Below, in pieces: positions 15,860 to 25,109 of a stretch of 44,335 bases of DNA. Positions within the stretch are counted from its first letter, which is position 1, and each line of letters begins with the position of its first letter. The position numbers and the translations under genes are program-made. The notes below the pieces were generated by a model that was not told the origin of the DNA, did not search any database, and saw only the letters and a list, made by a program, of their open reading frames with translations. This stretch comes from Candidatus Gastranaerophilales bacterium (GTDB taxonomy: Bacteria; Cyanobacteriota; Vampirovibrionia; Gastranaerophilales; Gastranaerophilaceae), in NCBI GenBank assembly GCA_944325655.1, contig CALVAW010000014.1:1-44335 (forward strand), written 5' to 3'.

Positions 15860-17547
15860 TAATTAAATTCCACTCTGTATATAATATACTTACCCTTGTT
15901 TTCACGTGTCAAAGGTGCAAAGCTGATAATATTTAAACCATTTTTTAAATATTGTGTAATATTAATTTTTAACACCTTATTATTCGAAATTTCACGTGTG
16001 GAATTAAAATCCAAATCATTTATTTTAAAAGGAAATTCGCTTGCGCCCTTATAATTATTTATATATAAATATGCACTTTTATAGGTGTTTTTATCAAAAT
16101 AAAACTCGGTTTTATACCATACATTATATTCATTAAATAAAACTGTTTTAGGATATGTTGAAATATTTATATCAGTATAGTAATGATTTAAAATCTCGGG
16201 ATATTTTTTACCGGCTTTTGCAAGATTATATGCCCCGAATTGACTCATTCCGACACCATGACCAAAACCGCCTCCGGTAATTTTAAAAGTCTTTGGATAT
16301 TTCTCATCATCAAAAGAACTAAAAAGTTTTAATAAACCTGTTTCTTCTTCAGTTCCCAAAGCTGCCTGTTTTTCTTCTCCGATTGTTTCAACAAAGAAAT
16401 TTGCACTCGGAAGCATTGCATTATTTTTTTTCAAAACACGTCTTATACCCAGTTCTTTTTTAACCTTGTAATTTCCGGTTTTCGAAACAATTTCAAGCTC
16501 TGTAATCTTACCTGATTGTGTTCTTTTAAGCGGTCTTATTTCTTTCAAGCCCTCTATTTTTATATCTCCGTCATAAGAAGGGTTCACAAGTCCCGCTTTT
16601 GACTGTTGTTGCAAAGTATTATGCAATACATTTTCAAGTTCCGCTCTGGTAAATTCATAGCTCCATCTGTATTTAGGAGAATTAATATCTATCCCGCCGT
16701 CTGTTGAAGAATAAAATCTTTTTACGTCTTCTTCTGTTTTTAAAGGTTTTTGACCCTCTTTATCATAACGAGCTTTCAAATAAGGATATTTATTGGAAGG
16801 AGACCCATCTCCAAAAACATCATCCCAATCATCCGTAATTCCGCCTGATGTGGAAAAATATTGAGCCATTATTGGATGTTCCTGATAAAGAGCGTATATT
16901 CCCTTTGTTTCTTCTACTGCTTTATCTGAAATTTCACGATAAGAATTAGCCCCGTAATAGACCTGTGCAGCGGTTGAATCAACCAAATCATAGTTTGAGC
17001 TCATATTAGCATTAGTTGCATAGTTTCTTGCCGCAACAGCTTGAGCTTTTAGAGCTTCAAACCCGAATGAAACAGGCATTTCATTTGGGACAACACCTCT
17101 TAGATAGTTCTGCATATCAACCACATTAACAACATTAAAAGAAGCATTATTTTTAGTATTTTTAAGTTCCAACATTCCTTTATATTTTGCCGGAGTACCC
17201 TTTTTATTTAAGTCCATAACTTCGATTTCAGAATTCGAATTAAACAGTAAAGGTCCTGAAAGCTTTTGATACTTTAATTCACCATCAGTATATACATCAT
17301 AAAATGAATCTTTCATTTTAATTTCAATTATCTTCTCCGGCTCAATTACAGCAATTTGAGAATTTGCCCCGCCGGATGACATATCAATTATGGAAATAGG
17401 ACTTTTGGATGAAATTTTTACATTCGTATATTCAAAACTATTATTTGAAGAAATTGCAACTCTCACAACCGTTTTCTCCGGTGAACAAAAAACCGGATTA
17501 ACTATAAAAAGACTTAAAATCAATAAAAATAAAAACTTAATTCTCAT
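15859..17547 (-). CDS. SpoIID/LytB-domain peptidoglycan protein
   Basis: 562 residues from the ATG at 17547. The frame is open 37 codons further upstream, but only this start gives a signal peptide (MRIKFLFLLILSLFIVNPVF). A SpoIID/LytB domain spans about residues 120-450, with YLRGVVPNEMP, LKAQAVAARNYA, STSGGITDDWDDVFGDGSP and GGGFGHGVGMSQFGAYNLA. SpoIID is a peptidoglycan lytic enzyme or amidase activator, and cyanobacteria and other non-sporulating bacteria keep SpoIID-like proteins for wall turnover. There is no Shine-Dalgarno sequence; a -35/-10 pair at 17555-17583 places the transcript start one base before the ATG. The gene ends within the murJ start. Confidence 0.88.
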   Translation of the reverse strand: MRIKFLFLLILSLFIVNPVFCSPEKTVVRVAISSNNSFEYTNVKISSKSPISIIDMSSGGANSQIAVIEPEKIIEIKMKDSFYDVYTDGELKYQKLSGPLLFNSNSEIEVMDLNKKGTPAKYKGMLELKNTKNNASFNVVNVVDMQNYLRGVVPNEMPVSFGFEALKAQAVAARNYATNANMSSNYDLVDSTAAQVYYGANSYREISDKAVEETKGIYALYQEHPIMAQYFSTSGGITDDWDDVFGDGSPSNKYPYLKARYDKEGQKPLKTEEDVKRFYSSTDGGIDINSPKYRWSYEFTRAELENVLHNTLQQQSKAGLVNPSYDGDIKIEGLKEIRPLKRTQSGKITELEIVSKTGNYKVKKELGIRRVLKKNNAMLPSANFFVETIGEEKQAALGTEEETGLLKLFSSFDDEKYPKTFKITGGGFGHGVGMSQFGAYNLAKAGKKYPEILNHYYTDINISTYPKTVLFNEYNVWYKTEFYFDKNTYKSAYLYINNYKGASEFPFKINDLDFNSTREISNNKVLKINITQYLKNGLNIISFAPLTRENKGKYIIYRVEFN

Positions 17548-17554
17548 ACAAATG

Positions 17555-17583
17555 ATTTTACAATTAAAAATTATTAATGTAAA
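17555..17583 (-). promoter_or_regulatory. Promoter for spoIID-murJ-tsaC, near-leaderless
   Basis: On the minus strand: TTTACA (17578-17583), 17-bp spacer, TAAAAT (17555-17560). Each box differs from consensus by one base. The expected start is at 17548, one base before the ATG of the spoIID-like gene. Confidence 0.6.
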
Positions 17584-17616
17584 ATAATTGTGTTTATGTC
17601 TTTGAGGAGAAACAAG

Positions 17617-19005
17617 ATGGCTTGTGATGATAATCTTAGAAAATTCAGCCCGATTCAACTTTTGAATTTTTGTATAGGTTTTTTTGGTTTACAATTTGCT
17701 TGGCAAATGAGAATAATATTATCAGGACCCCTTACGGAATCTTTGGGTGCAAGTCCGTTGTTATATGGCTTAATATGGCTTGCAGGGCCCGTAACAGGAA
17801 TAGTTGTTCAACCTATAATAGGTGCTTTATCTGATAATACATTTACACGCTTCGGAAGAAGACTTCCATATTTATTTTTCGGCGCGTTATTTGGAGCAAT
17901 AGGTCTGATTTTATTACCGAAAAGTGAATGTTTAAGCAATCTTTTCGGACAAAATCATCCCGAATTTTTAGCACTTTTTATTGCGGCAATTTTTATATGG
18001 ATAATTGATGCTTGCATAAATGCTGCTCAAGGTCCTTATAGAGCGTTAATACCGGACAATATACAAAAAAATCAACACGCTATTGCAAACTCATACTTAA
18101 GCTTTGCAATAGGATTAGGTTCAGTAATTGCAGCAGGAACCGCACCGTTTTTAAAATGGGCATTTAACTATCAAATGTCTGTAGCGGCACAATTCACAAT
18201 GGCAGGACTTGCATTTATACTGGGCATGCTTTGGACTTGTTTAACATTTAAAGAAAACAAAGTAAGCAAAAAATGTCTGGTTGAAAAAAAGCTTGAAGCT
18301 AAAAAAACCGTTTCAAAACCTTTTGTTGAAAATGTAAAAGAATTTTTATCCTCTTCTCCCGAAGTAGGCAAAATTTGCATGGTCCAATTTTTTGCTTGGA
18401 TTGGAATTATGAGTCTTATGATATTTTTCACTCAATATGTTGTACATATACTCTATGGAATTCCAAATACTACCGAATTAACCGATAATATAGTCGATTC
18501 TTTTGCAACAAAACAAACTGAAGCTCAAAATTTTGCCTCGGTATGTTTTGCATTTTTCAACTTAATATGTTTTATAATAGCTATTCCAATTGCAAAAATG
18601 GCTGAAATAAGAGGCAACAAAAGAGTACATGCGGGTTCATTATTTTTAATGGCGTTAGCATACGTTTTAATGTCTTTTATGCCAAATAAGGTAACAATAT
18701 TCGCCGCAATGGGTTTAGCAGGTATAGGCTGGGCTTCAACATTATCTCTTCCTTTTGCAATGCTTTCAAAACACATTAAAGAAGGTACGGAAGGCTCTGC
18801 TATGGGTATATTTAATATATTTATTTCAGCCCCCCAAGTGCTTGTGTGTACTGTTTTAGCTTGGTTTATAAATATATCGACATATAAAAATGCTTGCGGC
18901 TATGAAAACAACCACTGGGATTATGCATTTATGTTTGGTGCGATAATGCTTATTATTTCTGCGATGATAACGCTTTCAGTCAAAGAAAAAGAAGACGTTG
19001 AATAA
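17617..19005 (+). CDS. MFS transporter, SLC45-like sugar transporter
   Basis: 462 residues from the ATG at 17617, preceded by GAGGAGA. A GTG upstream is in frame but unsupported. There are twelve predicted membrane helices. The DNTFTRFGRRLPYLF loop after helix 2 is the RFGRRRP-type signature of the SLC45/GPH-like sugar-proton symporters. A large cytosolic loop lies after helix 6 (KKCLVEKKLEAKKT). It is likely a proton-coupled oligosaccharide importer. It diverges from the spoIID-like gene and ends in a strong terminator. Confidence 0.82.
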   Translation: MACDDNLRKFSPIQLLNFCIGFFGLQFAWQMRIILSGPLTESLGASPLLYGLIWLAGPVTGIVVQPIIGALSDNTFTRFGRRLPYLFFGALFGAIGLILLPKSECLSNLFGQNHPEFLALFIAAIFIWIIDACINAAQGPYRALIPDNIQKNQHAIANSYLSFAIGLGSVIAAGTAPFLKWAFNYQMSVAAQFTMAGLAFILGMLWTCLTFKENKVSKKCLVEKKLEAKKTVSKPFVENVKEFLSSSPEVGKICMVQFFAWIGIMSLMIFFTQYVVHILYGIPNTTELTDNIVDSFATKQTEAQNFASVCFAFFNLICFIIAIPIAKMAEIRGNKRVHAGSLFLMALAYVLMSFMPNKVTIFAAMGLAGIGWASTLSLPFAMLSKHIKEGTEGSAMGIFNIFISAPQVLVCTVLAWFINISTYKNACGYENNHWDYAFMFGAIMLIISAMITLSVKEKEDVE

Positions 19006-19032
19006 AAAAAGCCCTTTAAAAGGGCTTTTTTT
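19004..19032. terminator. Bidirectional terminator
   Basis: AAAAAAAGCCCT and AGGGCTTTTTTT form a GC-rich stem with long A and T tails, between the convergent transporter and exchanger genes. Confidence 0.9.
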
Positions 19033-20056
19033 ATAATACATAAATTAAAAAAGAAAAATAAAACAATCCGCACAATAAAAGTGAAAAAATTGTAATTTTT
19101 TTCTTCAAATAAACATTCATCATAAATAACAGCAAACATAAACAAACCAAAAATGTGTTCAAAAATATTTCAAAATTAAATTTCCAATTTGTGAGCAAAA
19201 TACCGACCGACATTGTAATTGTTGCCTGAAAAATTGTTCCGCCGAGTATATTTGAAACAGCAAGGTCATCCTTTTCTTTTTTTGCCCATATTATACTGTT
19301 CACACATTCAGGCAATTCCGTTGCAAACGGAGTTATTATCAAACTTAAAATTAAAGGACTCACATTTAAAAATGCGGAAAATGTCTCAATTTCAATAACA
19401 AAAAAATGAGAAAATATTATCAAACCAATAAGCGACAAAATAATTTGCAATATTATCAAAAACAAATTAGGATTTTTAAAATTTAAAAATAACTTCAAAA
19501 TAAATAAGCTTTCAAGCTTCTGCTCAGAAAAATTCTCTTTTGATTTTATAATTGTTCGAAACACAAAAACACAATATAAACAAAAAAGATACAAAACAAC
19601 AAACAATTTAAGTTTATAATCAAATAAAAAAGCGGATAAAATTGCGGGTATATATGCAAATACAAAATATTTACAATCTCTGAGAACAATTTCATGATTC
19701 AAATTCAAATATTTGTTTTTTCTTTTTTTAAAAATGTACAAAAATAAAATCGTACATCCCAAAACAAATAAAGCAAAAGTATTTAACATAAAAGGCGAAC
19801 CTATTATTGCACCCATTGCGACATTTTCTCCAATATTAATATCGGTTCCGCACAAAAAGGCACCAAATATAGCAACCAACGGAACAACCGTTTCAGGCAA
19901 AGACGTGCCTATAACCGCCAAGATAGAACCTGTCGCACTGTTATCCAATTTCAATCTTACGCCTAGATGTTCAATTGCATTTGTAAAAAATTTACAAGCG
20001 TAAATTATGGCAAAAATATAAATAAAAACCAAAGCTCCATGTATTAAAAAAAACAT
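19031..20056 (-). CDS. Sodium/calcium exchanger family protein
   Basis: 341 residues with about ten membrane helices. Two inverted repeats have the alpha-repeat signatures of the CaCA superfamily: GTSLPETVVPL near residue 50 with GAIIGSPFMLNT near 80, and ATELPECVNSI near 245 with SNILGGTIFQATI near 266. The conserved acidic residues of both repeats are present. It is likely a cation/proton or Na/Ca exchanger in the cytoplasmic membrane; ion specificity cannot be read. The ribosome site is AGGGGAA. It diverges from nrnA. Confidence 0.83.
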   Translation of the reverse strand: MFFLIHGALVFIYIFAIIYACKFFTNAIEHLGVRLKLDNSATGSILAVIGTSLPETVVPLVAIFGAFLCGTDINIGENVAMGAIIGSPFMLNTFALFVLGCTILFLYIFKKRKNKYLNLNHEIVLRDCKYFVFAYIPAILSAFLFDYKLKLFVVLYLFCLYCVFVFRTIIKSKENFSEQKLESLFILKLFLNFKNPNLFLIILQIILSLIGLIIFSHFFVIEIETFSAFLNVSPLILSLIITPFATELPECVNSIIWAKKEKDDLAVSNILGGTIFQATITMSVGILLTNWKFNFEIFLNTFLVCLCLLLFMMNVYLKKKITIFSLLLCGLFYFSFLIYVL

Positions 20057-20093
20057 TTATTTTTCCCCTGTTTTTATGATATCCTATTTTCAA

Positions 20094-21047
20094 ATGGAAA
20101 AAGAAATTATCAATCTTATAAAAAAATCTTCACGAACATTAATAATAACACATGTTAATCCTGATGGCGATACTTTGGGAACAGCAAGTGCTCTAAAGTC
20201 TTTTGCAAAAGACAAAGCTGATATTCTAATTCAAGTTAAAGATAAATCTCAATATCCGAAAATGTATGAATTTCTGCCGCATATTAACTCTGCACTTAAT
20301 CTGACCAATGTAAAAAATATTTATGACCTTATTATAGCGGTAGATGTTGCCTCAATAGACAGGATTGTTGAAAACGCAAGAAAAATATTCGACGCATCAT
20401 CAAACACAATAGCAATAGACCACCATAAAACAAACAAAGGCTATGCAAAAATCAACTACATAAAAGGCGGGCTTTCATCAGCCTCGGAAGTTCTATGGGG
20501 ATTATTTAAAGAAGCCGATATTAATATCACAAAAGAAATTGCAACAGGACTTTATTGCGGTATTTTAACGGACACAGGCTGTTTCAAATACGAAAATACA
20601 TCCGCTAAAACTCTTGAAATAGCTTCTCAATTAGCTAAAACCGGTATCAACACATCTGAAATTGCAGATTTTTGCTACTCAAACAAACCAAAAAATTTAA
20701 TTCTTTTTCAAAATTACCTTGTTTCTAGCGCAAAATTTTGCTCCAATGATAAAATTGTATATACTCTAATCACAAAAGAAATAATAGAAAAATTCAATGC
20801 AAAAGACGAATATACGGAAGGAATTTGCGAAACACTCCGCTCAATTGAAGGAGTTGAAATAGCCTTTGTTTTAAAAGAAACAGACACCGGCACAAAAGTT
20901 TCAATTAGAACTCAACAACTCGATGCTACAAAAATTACCGATAAATTTAGAGGCGGCGGACATAGACGTGCAGCCGGTTGCACAATTAAACTTGAAATAA
21001 ATGAAGCTTTAAAAAAACTCATAGAACAAGCAGAAACACTGTTATGA
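20094..21047 (+). CDS. nrnA: DHH phosphoesterase, NrnA-like nanoRNase/pAp phosphatase
   Basis: 317 residues if started at ATG 20094; an earlier in-frame ATG lies at 20076. The family N-terminus and the lack of a ribosome site before either favour 20094. DHH motifs: HVNPDGDTLGTA near residue 18, AVDVASIDR near 82, IDHHKTNKG near 108, and TDTGCFKYENTS near 160. DHHA1 carries GGGHRRAAG near 293. It degrades short oligonucleotides and pAp (known for NrnA). It is the first gene of a long plus-strand run and overlaps the next gene by four bases (ATGA). The intergenic region to the divergent exchanger is only 37 bp. Confidence 0.87.
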   Translation: MEKEIINLIKKSSRTLIITHVNPDGDTLGTASALKSFAKDKADILIQVKDKSQYPKMYEFLPHINSALNLTNVKNIYDLIIAVDVASIDRIVENARKIFDASSNTIAIDHHKTNKGYAKINYIKGGLSSASEVLWGLFKEADINITKEIATGLYCGILTDTGCFKYENTSAKTLEIASQLAKTGINTSEIADFCYSNKPKNLILFQNYLVSSAKFCSNDKIVYTLITKEIIEKFNAKDEYTEGICETLRSIEGVEIAFVLKETDTGTKVSIRTQQLDATKITDKFRGGGHRRAAGCTIKLEINEALKKLIEQAETLL

Positions 21048-21931
21048 TTAAGAAAATATATGAAATTTTAAAAGAATATGTACAAAATCTTATAAAATGC
21101 ATAATAAGGGACGATTATGCAAACGCAGCGGGCGAAATGGCATATATGACCGCTCTTGGCATATTTCCGTTTATGCTTTTTACTATGGCAGTTTTTGGAT
21201 GGCTCGGCAAAAAAATTTTTGTAAACAAAATAATATTCGGACTTTCCACTATTGCACCGCAAGGAGTTATTGACCTTATAAACAATGTATTAGCTGAAGT
21301 CGTTTTGTTCCAAAGCGGTGAAATTATGGCAATAGTAGGCTTTTTTATGACACTATTTTTAACTTCAAATGCTATTGCAGTAATAATTAAAGGTCTTAAC
21401 AGGGCAAATACCGTAACTGAAAACAGGAGTTTTTTAAAAGTAAGAGCTCTTGCAATTTTAATGGTATTTGTGAATACATTTTTTCTTTTTATCAGTATAA
21501 ACTTAATCGTTTTGGGCAAAGTTATTTTAAATTTCATAGGAATGTATTTTTCAATTCCGCAGCATATTATTGATACCATACTTATTACACGTTGGCCCGT
21601 TGCTTTTTTAATGCTGTTTTTACTATCATCAATCAATTACTATGTTCTTCCGGCAAGAGATTTTAGCGTCAAAAGAAAAAGTGTAATACCGGGTTCGCTT
21701 TTCTTTTGCGTATTTTGGTTATTGGGCTCTTGGGCATTTTCCCTATATGTCAACGCTTTAGGTACATACAATAAAGTATATGGAACAATAGGTACTTTTG
21801 CCATTCTAATGGTTTGGTTGTATTACTCTTCAATAATTCTTCTGATAGGAGGGCAAGTTAACAACCAGACATTAAGAAAACTGATTATTTTAGACAAGAA
21901 AAAACATAAAAATGAAAAAACTTATAGCTAA
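21044..21931 (+). CDS. YihY/BrkB family membrane protein
   Basis: 295 residues with six predicted membrane helices. The N-terminal AAGEMAYMTALGIFPFMLF is the family's signature first helix, and NALGTYNKVYGTIGTFAILM near residue 240 with YYSSIILLIGGQ is the conserved C-terminal pair of helices. The family is often called ribonuclease BN through a misannotation; its true function is uncertain. It starts inside the nrnA stop codon and overlaps the GH3 gene by 20 bp, so it is a middle gene of an operon. Confidence 0.88.
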   Translation: MIKKIYEILKEYVQNLIKCIIRDDYANAAGEMAYMTALGIFPFMLFTMAVFGWLGKKIFVNKIIFGLSTIAPQGVIDLINNVLAEVVLFQSGEIMAIVGFFMTLFLTSNAIAVIIKGLNRANTVTENRSFLKVRALAILMVFVNTFFLFISINLIVLGKVILNFIGMYFSIPQHIIDTILITRWPVAFLMLFLLSSINYYVLPARDFSVKRKSVIPGSLFFCVFWLLGSWAFSLYVNALGTYNKVYGTIGTFAILMVWLYYSSIILLIGGQVNNQTLRKLIILDKKKHKNEKTYS

Positions 21932-22976
21932 ATTATTACTGATTATAATGATACAACTGTTTTTTACAAACATAATTTTTGCAAAAAACGCAAATGACAA
22001 AATAGGACAGCTTATAATTATAGGTTTTGAAGGAGACAACGTTAATTCTTCAGGTTTCAAAAAAGTCCTGAAACAAATAAAAAATAAAGAAATTTCAGGC
22101 GTTATTCTTTTTTCAAAAAATATAAAAAATAAACAAAATTTAATTTTAATGACGCAGAAAATTAAATCCTCAAGCAATATTCCGGTATTTATTGCAATAG
22201 ATAACGAAGGAGGCAGCGTTCAAAGATTAAATTTTGCTGATTTCAAATCCGCAAAAGAAATTTCAAATATGTCATACGAAAAAGCGAAAGAAGAATATTC
22301 CGCAATGGCAAAAACTTTAGCAGAAACAGGAATAAACGTTAATTTTGCTCCCTGCGTCGATTTATCATTAAATCCTGAATCTATAATCGAAAAAAAGAAA
22401 AGAAGTTACGGACAAAACCCTGAAAAAGTATCAAAATATGCTTCAATTATGATAAAAGAACACAATAAACAAAAAATAATAACATCTATTAAACATTTTC
22501 CCGGCCATGGGTGCGCAAAAGGAGACACGCATAAAGGCCTTGTTGATAACACTATAACATACAATGCAAAAGAACTTGAACCATATAAAATATTAAAAAA
22601 CTGCGATAAATTAAATATGGTAATGGTTTCACATGTTTTTAATTCTAATTTTGATGAAAACTACCCTGCAAGTTTATCTGAAAAAACAATCAATATTTTA
22701 AAAAACGAAATAGGATATAAAGGTGTAATAATTTCTGATGATTATGATATGGGAGCAATCAGAAAAAACTATACATTAGAGCAAATTATTACACAATCAA
22801 TTAATTCAGGTATTAATATTCTTTTATTTTCAAACAATATAACAACAGACGACCCGAAATTGGTTTCAAAAATTCATGAAATAATAAAAAAAGGAATAAA
22901 AAAAGGAACCATAAAAGAAGAAAACTTAAATTATTCATACGAAAAAGTTATGGAATTAAAAAGAAATTTAAAATAA
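21912..22976 (+). CDS. GH3 beta-N-acetylglucosaminidase (NagZ-like), exported
   Basis: 354 residues with a signal peptide (MKKLIAKLLLIIMIQLFFTN, cleavage after FA-K). GH3 fold: GVILFSKNI near residue 60, IAIDNEGGSVQRL near 94, KHFPGHGCAKGDTHKGL near 195 with the catalytic His/Asp dyad of NagZ-type enzymes, and ISDDYDMGAI near 275 with the nucleophile Asp. It removes N-acetylglucosamine from muropeptides or cell wall, here outside the cytoplasm. It overlaps the preceding gene by 20 bp; only a weak ribosome site is visible. Confidence 0.88.
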   Translation: MKKLIAKLLLIIMIQLFFTNIIFAKNANDKIGQLIIIGFEGDNVNSSGFKKVLKQIKNKEISGVILFSKNIKNKQNLILMTQKIKSSSNIPVFIAIDNEGGSVQRLNFADFKSAKEISNMSYEKAKEEYSAMAKTLAETGINVNFAPCVDLSLNPESIIEKKKRSYGQNPEKVSKYASIMIKEHNKQKIITSIKHFPGHGCAKGDTHKGLVDNTITYNAKELEPYKILKNCDKLNMVMVSHVFNSNFDENYPASLSEKTINILKNEIGYKGVIISDDYDMGAIRKNYTLEQIITQSINSGINILLFSNNITTDDPKLVSKIHEIIKKGIKKGTIKEENLNYSYEKVMELKRNLK

Positions 22977-22981
22977 AAATA

Positions 22982-23011
22982 TTGGCACTATTTTCTCAAT
23001 TGTAGTAAAAT
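22982..23011 (+). promoter_or_regulatory. Promoter for yhaM, leaderless
   Basis: TTGGCA (22982-22987), 18-bp spacer, TAAAAT (23006-23011). The predicted start falls on the A of the yhaM ATG at 23018. There is no Shine-Dalgarno sequence. Confidence 0.55.
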
Positions 23012-23017
23012 TAACTT

Positions 23018-23854
23018 ATGTTAGATAAAAATGCTAAATATGAAATACTTTCATACTCTGTCGGAGACACAAAAGCCGGAACCAAAATGGGAAAAATGCA
23101 GATCAAAAATTTGACCGATTCTTCCATTTTAAATTGTGTCCTATGGGAAGAAACCTTAAACAGAACTCCCGATATTGCAACAAGAACAGGCAATATAATA
23201 AAAATAATAACGGCAAGTTTTAATGAAAAATATAATAACTGCCTTTTAAATAATTTTGAAGTTCTTGAAACTGCAAGTTTGGGAATAGATGAAGAAAAAC
23301 GCACAGAAATTTTTAATAAAATTATTGAAATTGTAGACACTTTTAAAAAAGAAAATTTAAAAGAATTTATCTTAAAAATATTAAATGAAAACAAAGAAAA
23401 ATTTATAATTGCGCCCGCAGCAAAACAAATGCATCATAATTATATCGGCGGGCTTGCAATGCATACACTTGAATGTCTTGAATTTGCAAATGTTATTCTG
23501 CCAAAATTAAAAAAATATGTCAATCATGATGAAGTTCTCGCAGCATGTATATTACACGATATTGGAAAAATTTTTGAATATGAAATTAATCTTGAATCAG
23601 GTATTATTGAGTATAATGAACAATTTAGAAAAGATTGGATTTCACATTCTCAATACGGTTTTACGCTCTGCATGTCAAACGGATACCCAAACATCGCAAA
23701 AATGATAGCAGCTCATCATGGAAGAACAGAATGGGGCGCTATGGTTGATTTAGGGGAAAGAGATTTAGAACCGTTTTATTATATAATTCATCATATTGAT
23801 GATTTGAGCGCTAAATTTGGCGCAACAAATGTCGGCGACACAAAAAATTTGTAA
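23018..23854 (+). CDS. yhaM: YhaM-like 3'-5' exoribonuclease (OB fold + HD domain)
   Basis: 278 residues, close to the usual length of about 310. An N-terminal OB-fold (about residues 1-90) is followed by an HD domain: AKQMHHNYIGGLAMHTLE near 136, LHDIGKIFEY near 177, HSQYGF near 209, and AAHHGRTEWGA near 228, giving the metal-binding His and Asp set. YhaM degrades single-stranded RNA or DNA from the 3' end. It begins a second transcription unit within the run, with no ribosome site and a predicted leaderless start. Confidence 0.87.
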   Translation: MLDKNAKYEILSYSVGDTKAGTKMGKMQIKNLTDSSILNCVLWEETLNRTPDIATRTGNIIKIITASFNEKYNNCLLNNFEVLETASLGIDEEKRTEIFNKIIEIVDTFKKENLKEFILKILNENKEKFIIAPAAKQMHHNYIGGLAMHTLECLEFANVILPKLKKYVNHDEVLAACILHDIGKIFEYEINLESGIIEYNEQFRKDWISHSQYGFTLCMSNGYPNIAKMIAAHHGRTEWGAMVDLGERDLEPFYYIIHHIDDLSAKFGATNVGDTKNL

Positions 23855-23870
23855 AATAAGGATAGAAAAA

Positions 23871-24563
23871 ATGATGAAATTATTTCAAATTTTAATTTTA
23901 AGCTTATGTCTGCTTTTTTCGCTAAAAGCAAACGCAGCACACCAACTTTATGCTGATATTGACGGAATCAATATACCTTATGGTACAAAATTAGAGCTTT
24001 CAATGGCAGAAAATCTGACAACAAAAGAAATTGTACAGGGAGATATGTTTCAAGCATATTTAACAAAAGACATTTATGTTAACAATAAACTAATACTCCC
24101 TTCCAGAACAATTTTCAGAGGCAGAGTAACAGATATAAAATACTCAAAAAGTCTATCCCGCCCTGCCGTTTTATATCTTAACTTAGATCATTTGGTGACT
24201 AAAACAGGAGCTCAACTGCCCATAAATTCCGGTATAGCAAGTCATTTTGAATACGTTTTAAAACCAGACGGCGCTCTTACTACAGACGGAAATTATTTTA
24301 AAGCAGTCGGGAGAGATGCGAAAAAAGCAGCTCAAATAGTTCCAAAAACAATCAAATGGGGAGCAACCGCAGGAGATGATCTTTTCAAAGGTGCTAAAAT
24401 ACTTTTTGTTCCGGTTGCGGCGGTTGGCGGGGTTGTAGCATGCACTTGTTCTTGTGTATATAACACAATAGCTAATTTATTCAGACACGGGGATGAAATA
24501 ATAATTAAAAAAGGTACTAATTTCGATATAATTCTTCTTGCAACATTGGAAATACCTTCTTAA
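23871..24563 (+). CDS. Exported envelope protein of unknown function
   Basis: 230 residues from ATG 23871, with AAGGAT eight bases upstream. The frame is open upstream, overlapping yhaM, but that start would hide the signal peptide. Signal peptide MMKLFQILILSLCLLF, cleavage after NAA. The mature part has a beta-rich domain (YGTKLELSMAENLTTKEI, IFRGRVTDIKYSKSLSRPAV) like the C-terminal beta-barrel of TrbI/VirB10-type proteins, then a Gly-rich hydrophobic stretch (VPVAAVGGVVACTCSCV). The role is unknown. It lies between yhaM and pncC, 2 bp before the latter. Confidence 0.65.
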   Translation: MMKLFQILILSLCLLFSLKANAAHQLYADIDGINIPYGTKLELSMAENLTTKEIVQGDMFQAYLTKDIYVNNKLILPSRTIFRGRVTDIKYSKSLSRPAVLYLNLDHLVTKTGAQLPINSGIASHFEYVLKPDGALTTDGNYFKAVGRDAKKAAQIVPKTIKWGATAGDDLFKGAKILFVPVAAVGGVVACTCSCVYNTIANLFRHGDEIIIKKGTNFDIILLATLEIPS

Positions 24564-24565
24564 CA

Positions 24566-25060
24566 ATGAAAAAAGAAAAACTTTTAACTGAAATAAAAGA
24601 AATTTTAACAAAAAACAATTTATCCCTATCCGCAGCAGAAAGCTGCACGGGAGGTTTAGTGAGCTCTTATCTTACCGATATTTCAGGAGCAAGCAAATAT
24701 ATTTTTCAAAATTTTGTAACTTATTCCAATGATGCAAAAATGAAATTTTTGAATGTTAAAAAACAAACTCTTGAAAAATATGGGGCAGTTAGCGAACAAA
24801 CAGCTTTTGAGATGTCCGAGGGGCTTTTAAAATATGCCGATTGCTCTGTAGCAACAACAGGAATATTAGGACCTACGGGAGGAAGCAAAGATAAGCCTAT
24901 AGGTCTTGTTTTTATCTCGGTGGGCTATAAAGATAAAATTAAAGTTGTAAAATATATTTCTAAAAAAGCATCAAGCAACGACAGGTATAAAATCAAAAAA
25001 GATATTGCAAAACGTGCGCTTGAAGAATTTCTTTCATTTATTAAAAATACTCTTAATTAA
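24566..25060 (+). CDS. pncC: PncC-type nicotinamide-nucleotide amidohydrolase (CinA C-domain)
   Basis: 164 residues, a free-standing CinA C-terminal domain. It deamidates NMN to nicotinate mononucleotide in NAD recycling. Visible: SAAESCTGGLVSSYLTDISG near residue 22 (catalytic Ser in AESCTGG), YSNDAKMKFL near 51, YGAVSEQTAFEM near 72, and TTGILGPTGGSKDKPIG near 96. It starts 2 bp after the preceding gene with no clear ribosome site, so coupling is likely. Confidence 0.9.
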   Translation: MKKEKLLTEIKEILTKNNLSLSAAESCTGGLVSSYLTDISGASKYIFQNFVTYSNDAKMKFLNVKKQTLEKYGAVSEQTAFEMSEGLLKYADCSVATTGILGPTGGSKDKPIGLVFISVGYKDKIKVVKYISKKASSNDRYKIKKDIAKRALEEFLSFIKNTLN

Positions 25061-25109
25061 GTATATATAATTTTCGCTTATTAAATATAATGAAAGCGGG
25101 CGGATTTTT

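Noticed and set aside
15859-17547. SpoIID-like protein as a sign of sporulation
   Set aside because: SpoIID-domain proteins are common in non-sporulating bacteria, and no other sporulation gene is present.
21115-21636. 173-residue open frame on the minus strand
   Set aside because: It lies fully antisense to the YihY gene, shows no domain, and AT-rich codon use makes such shadows common here.
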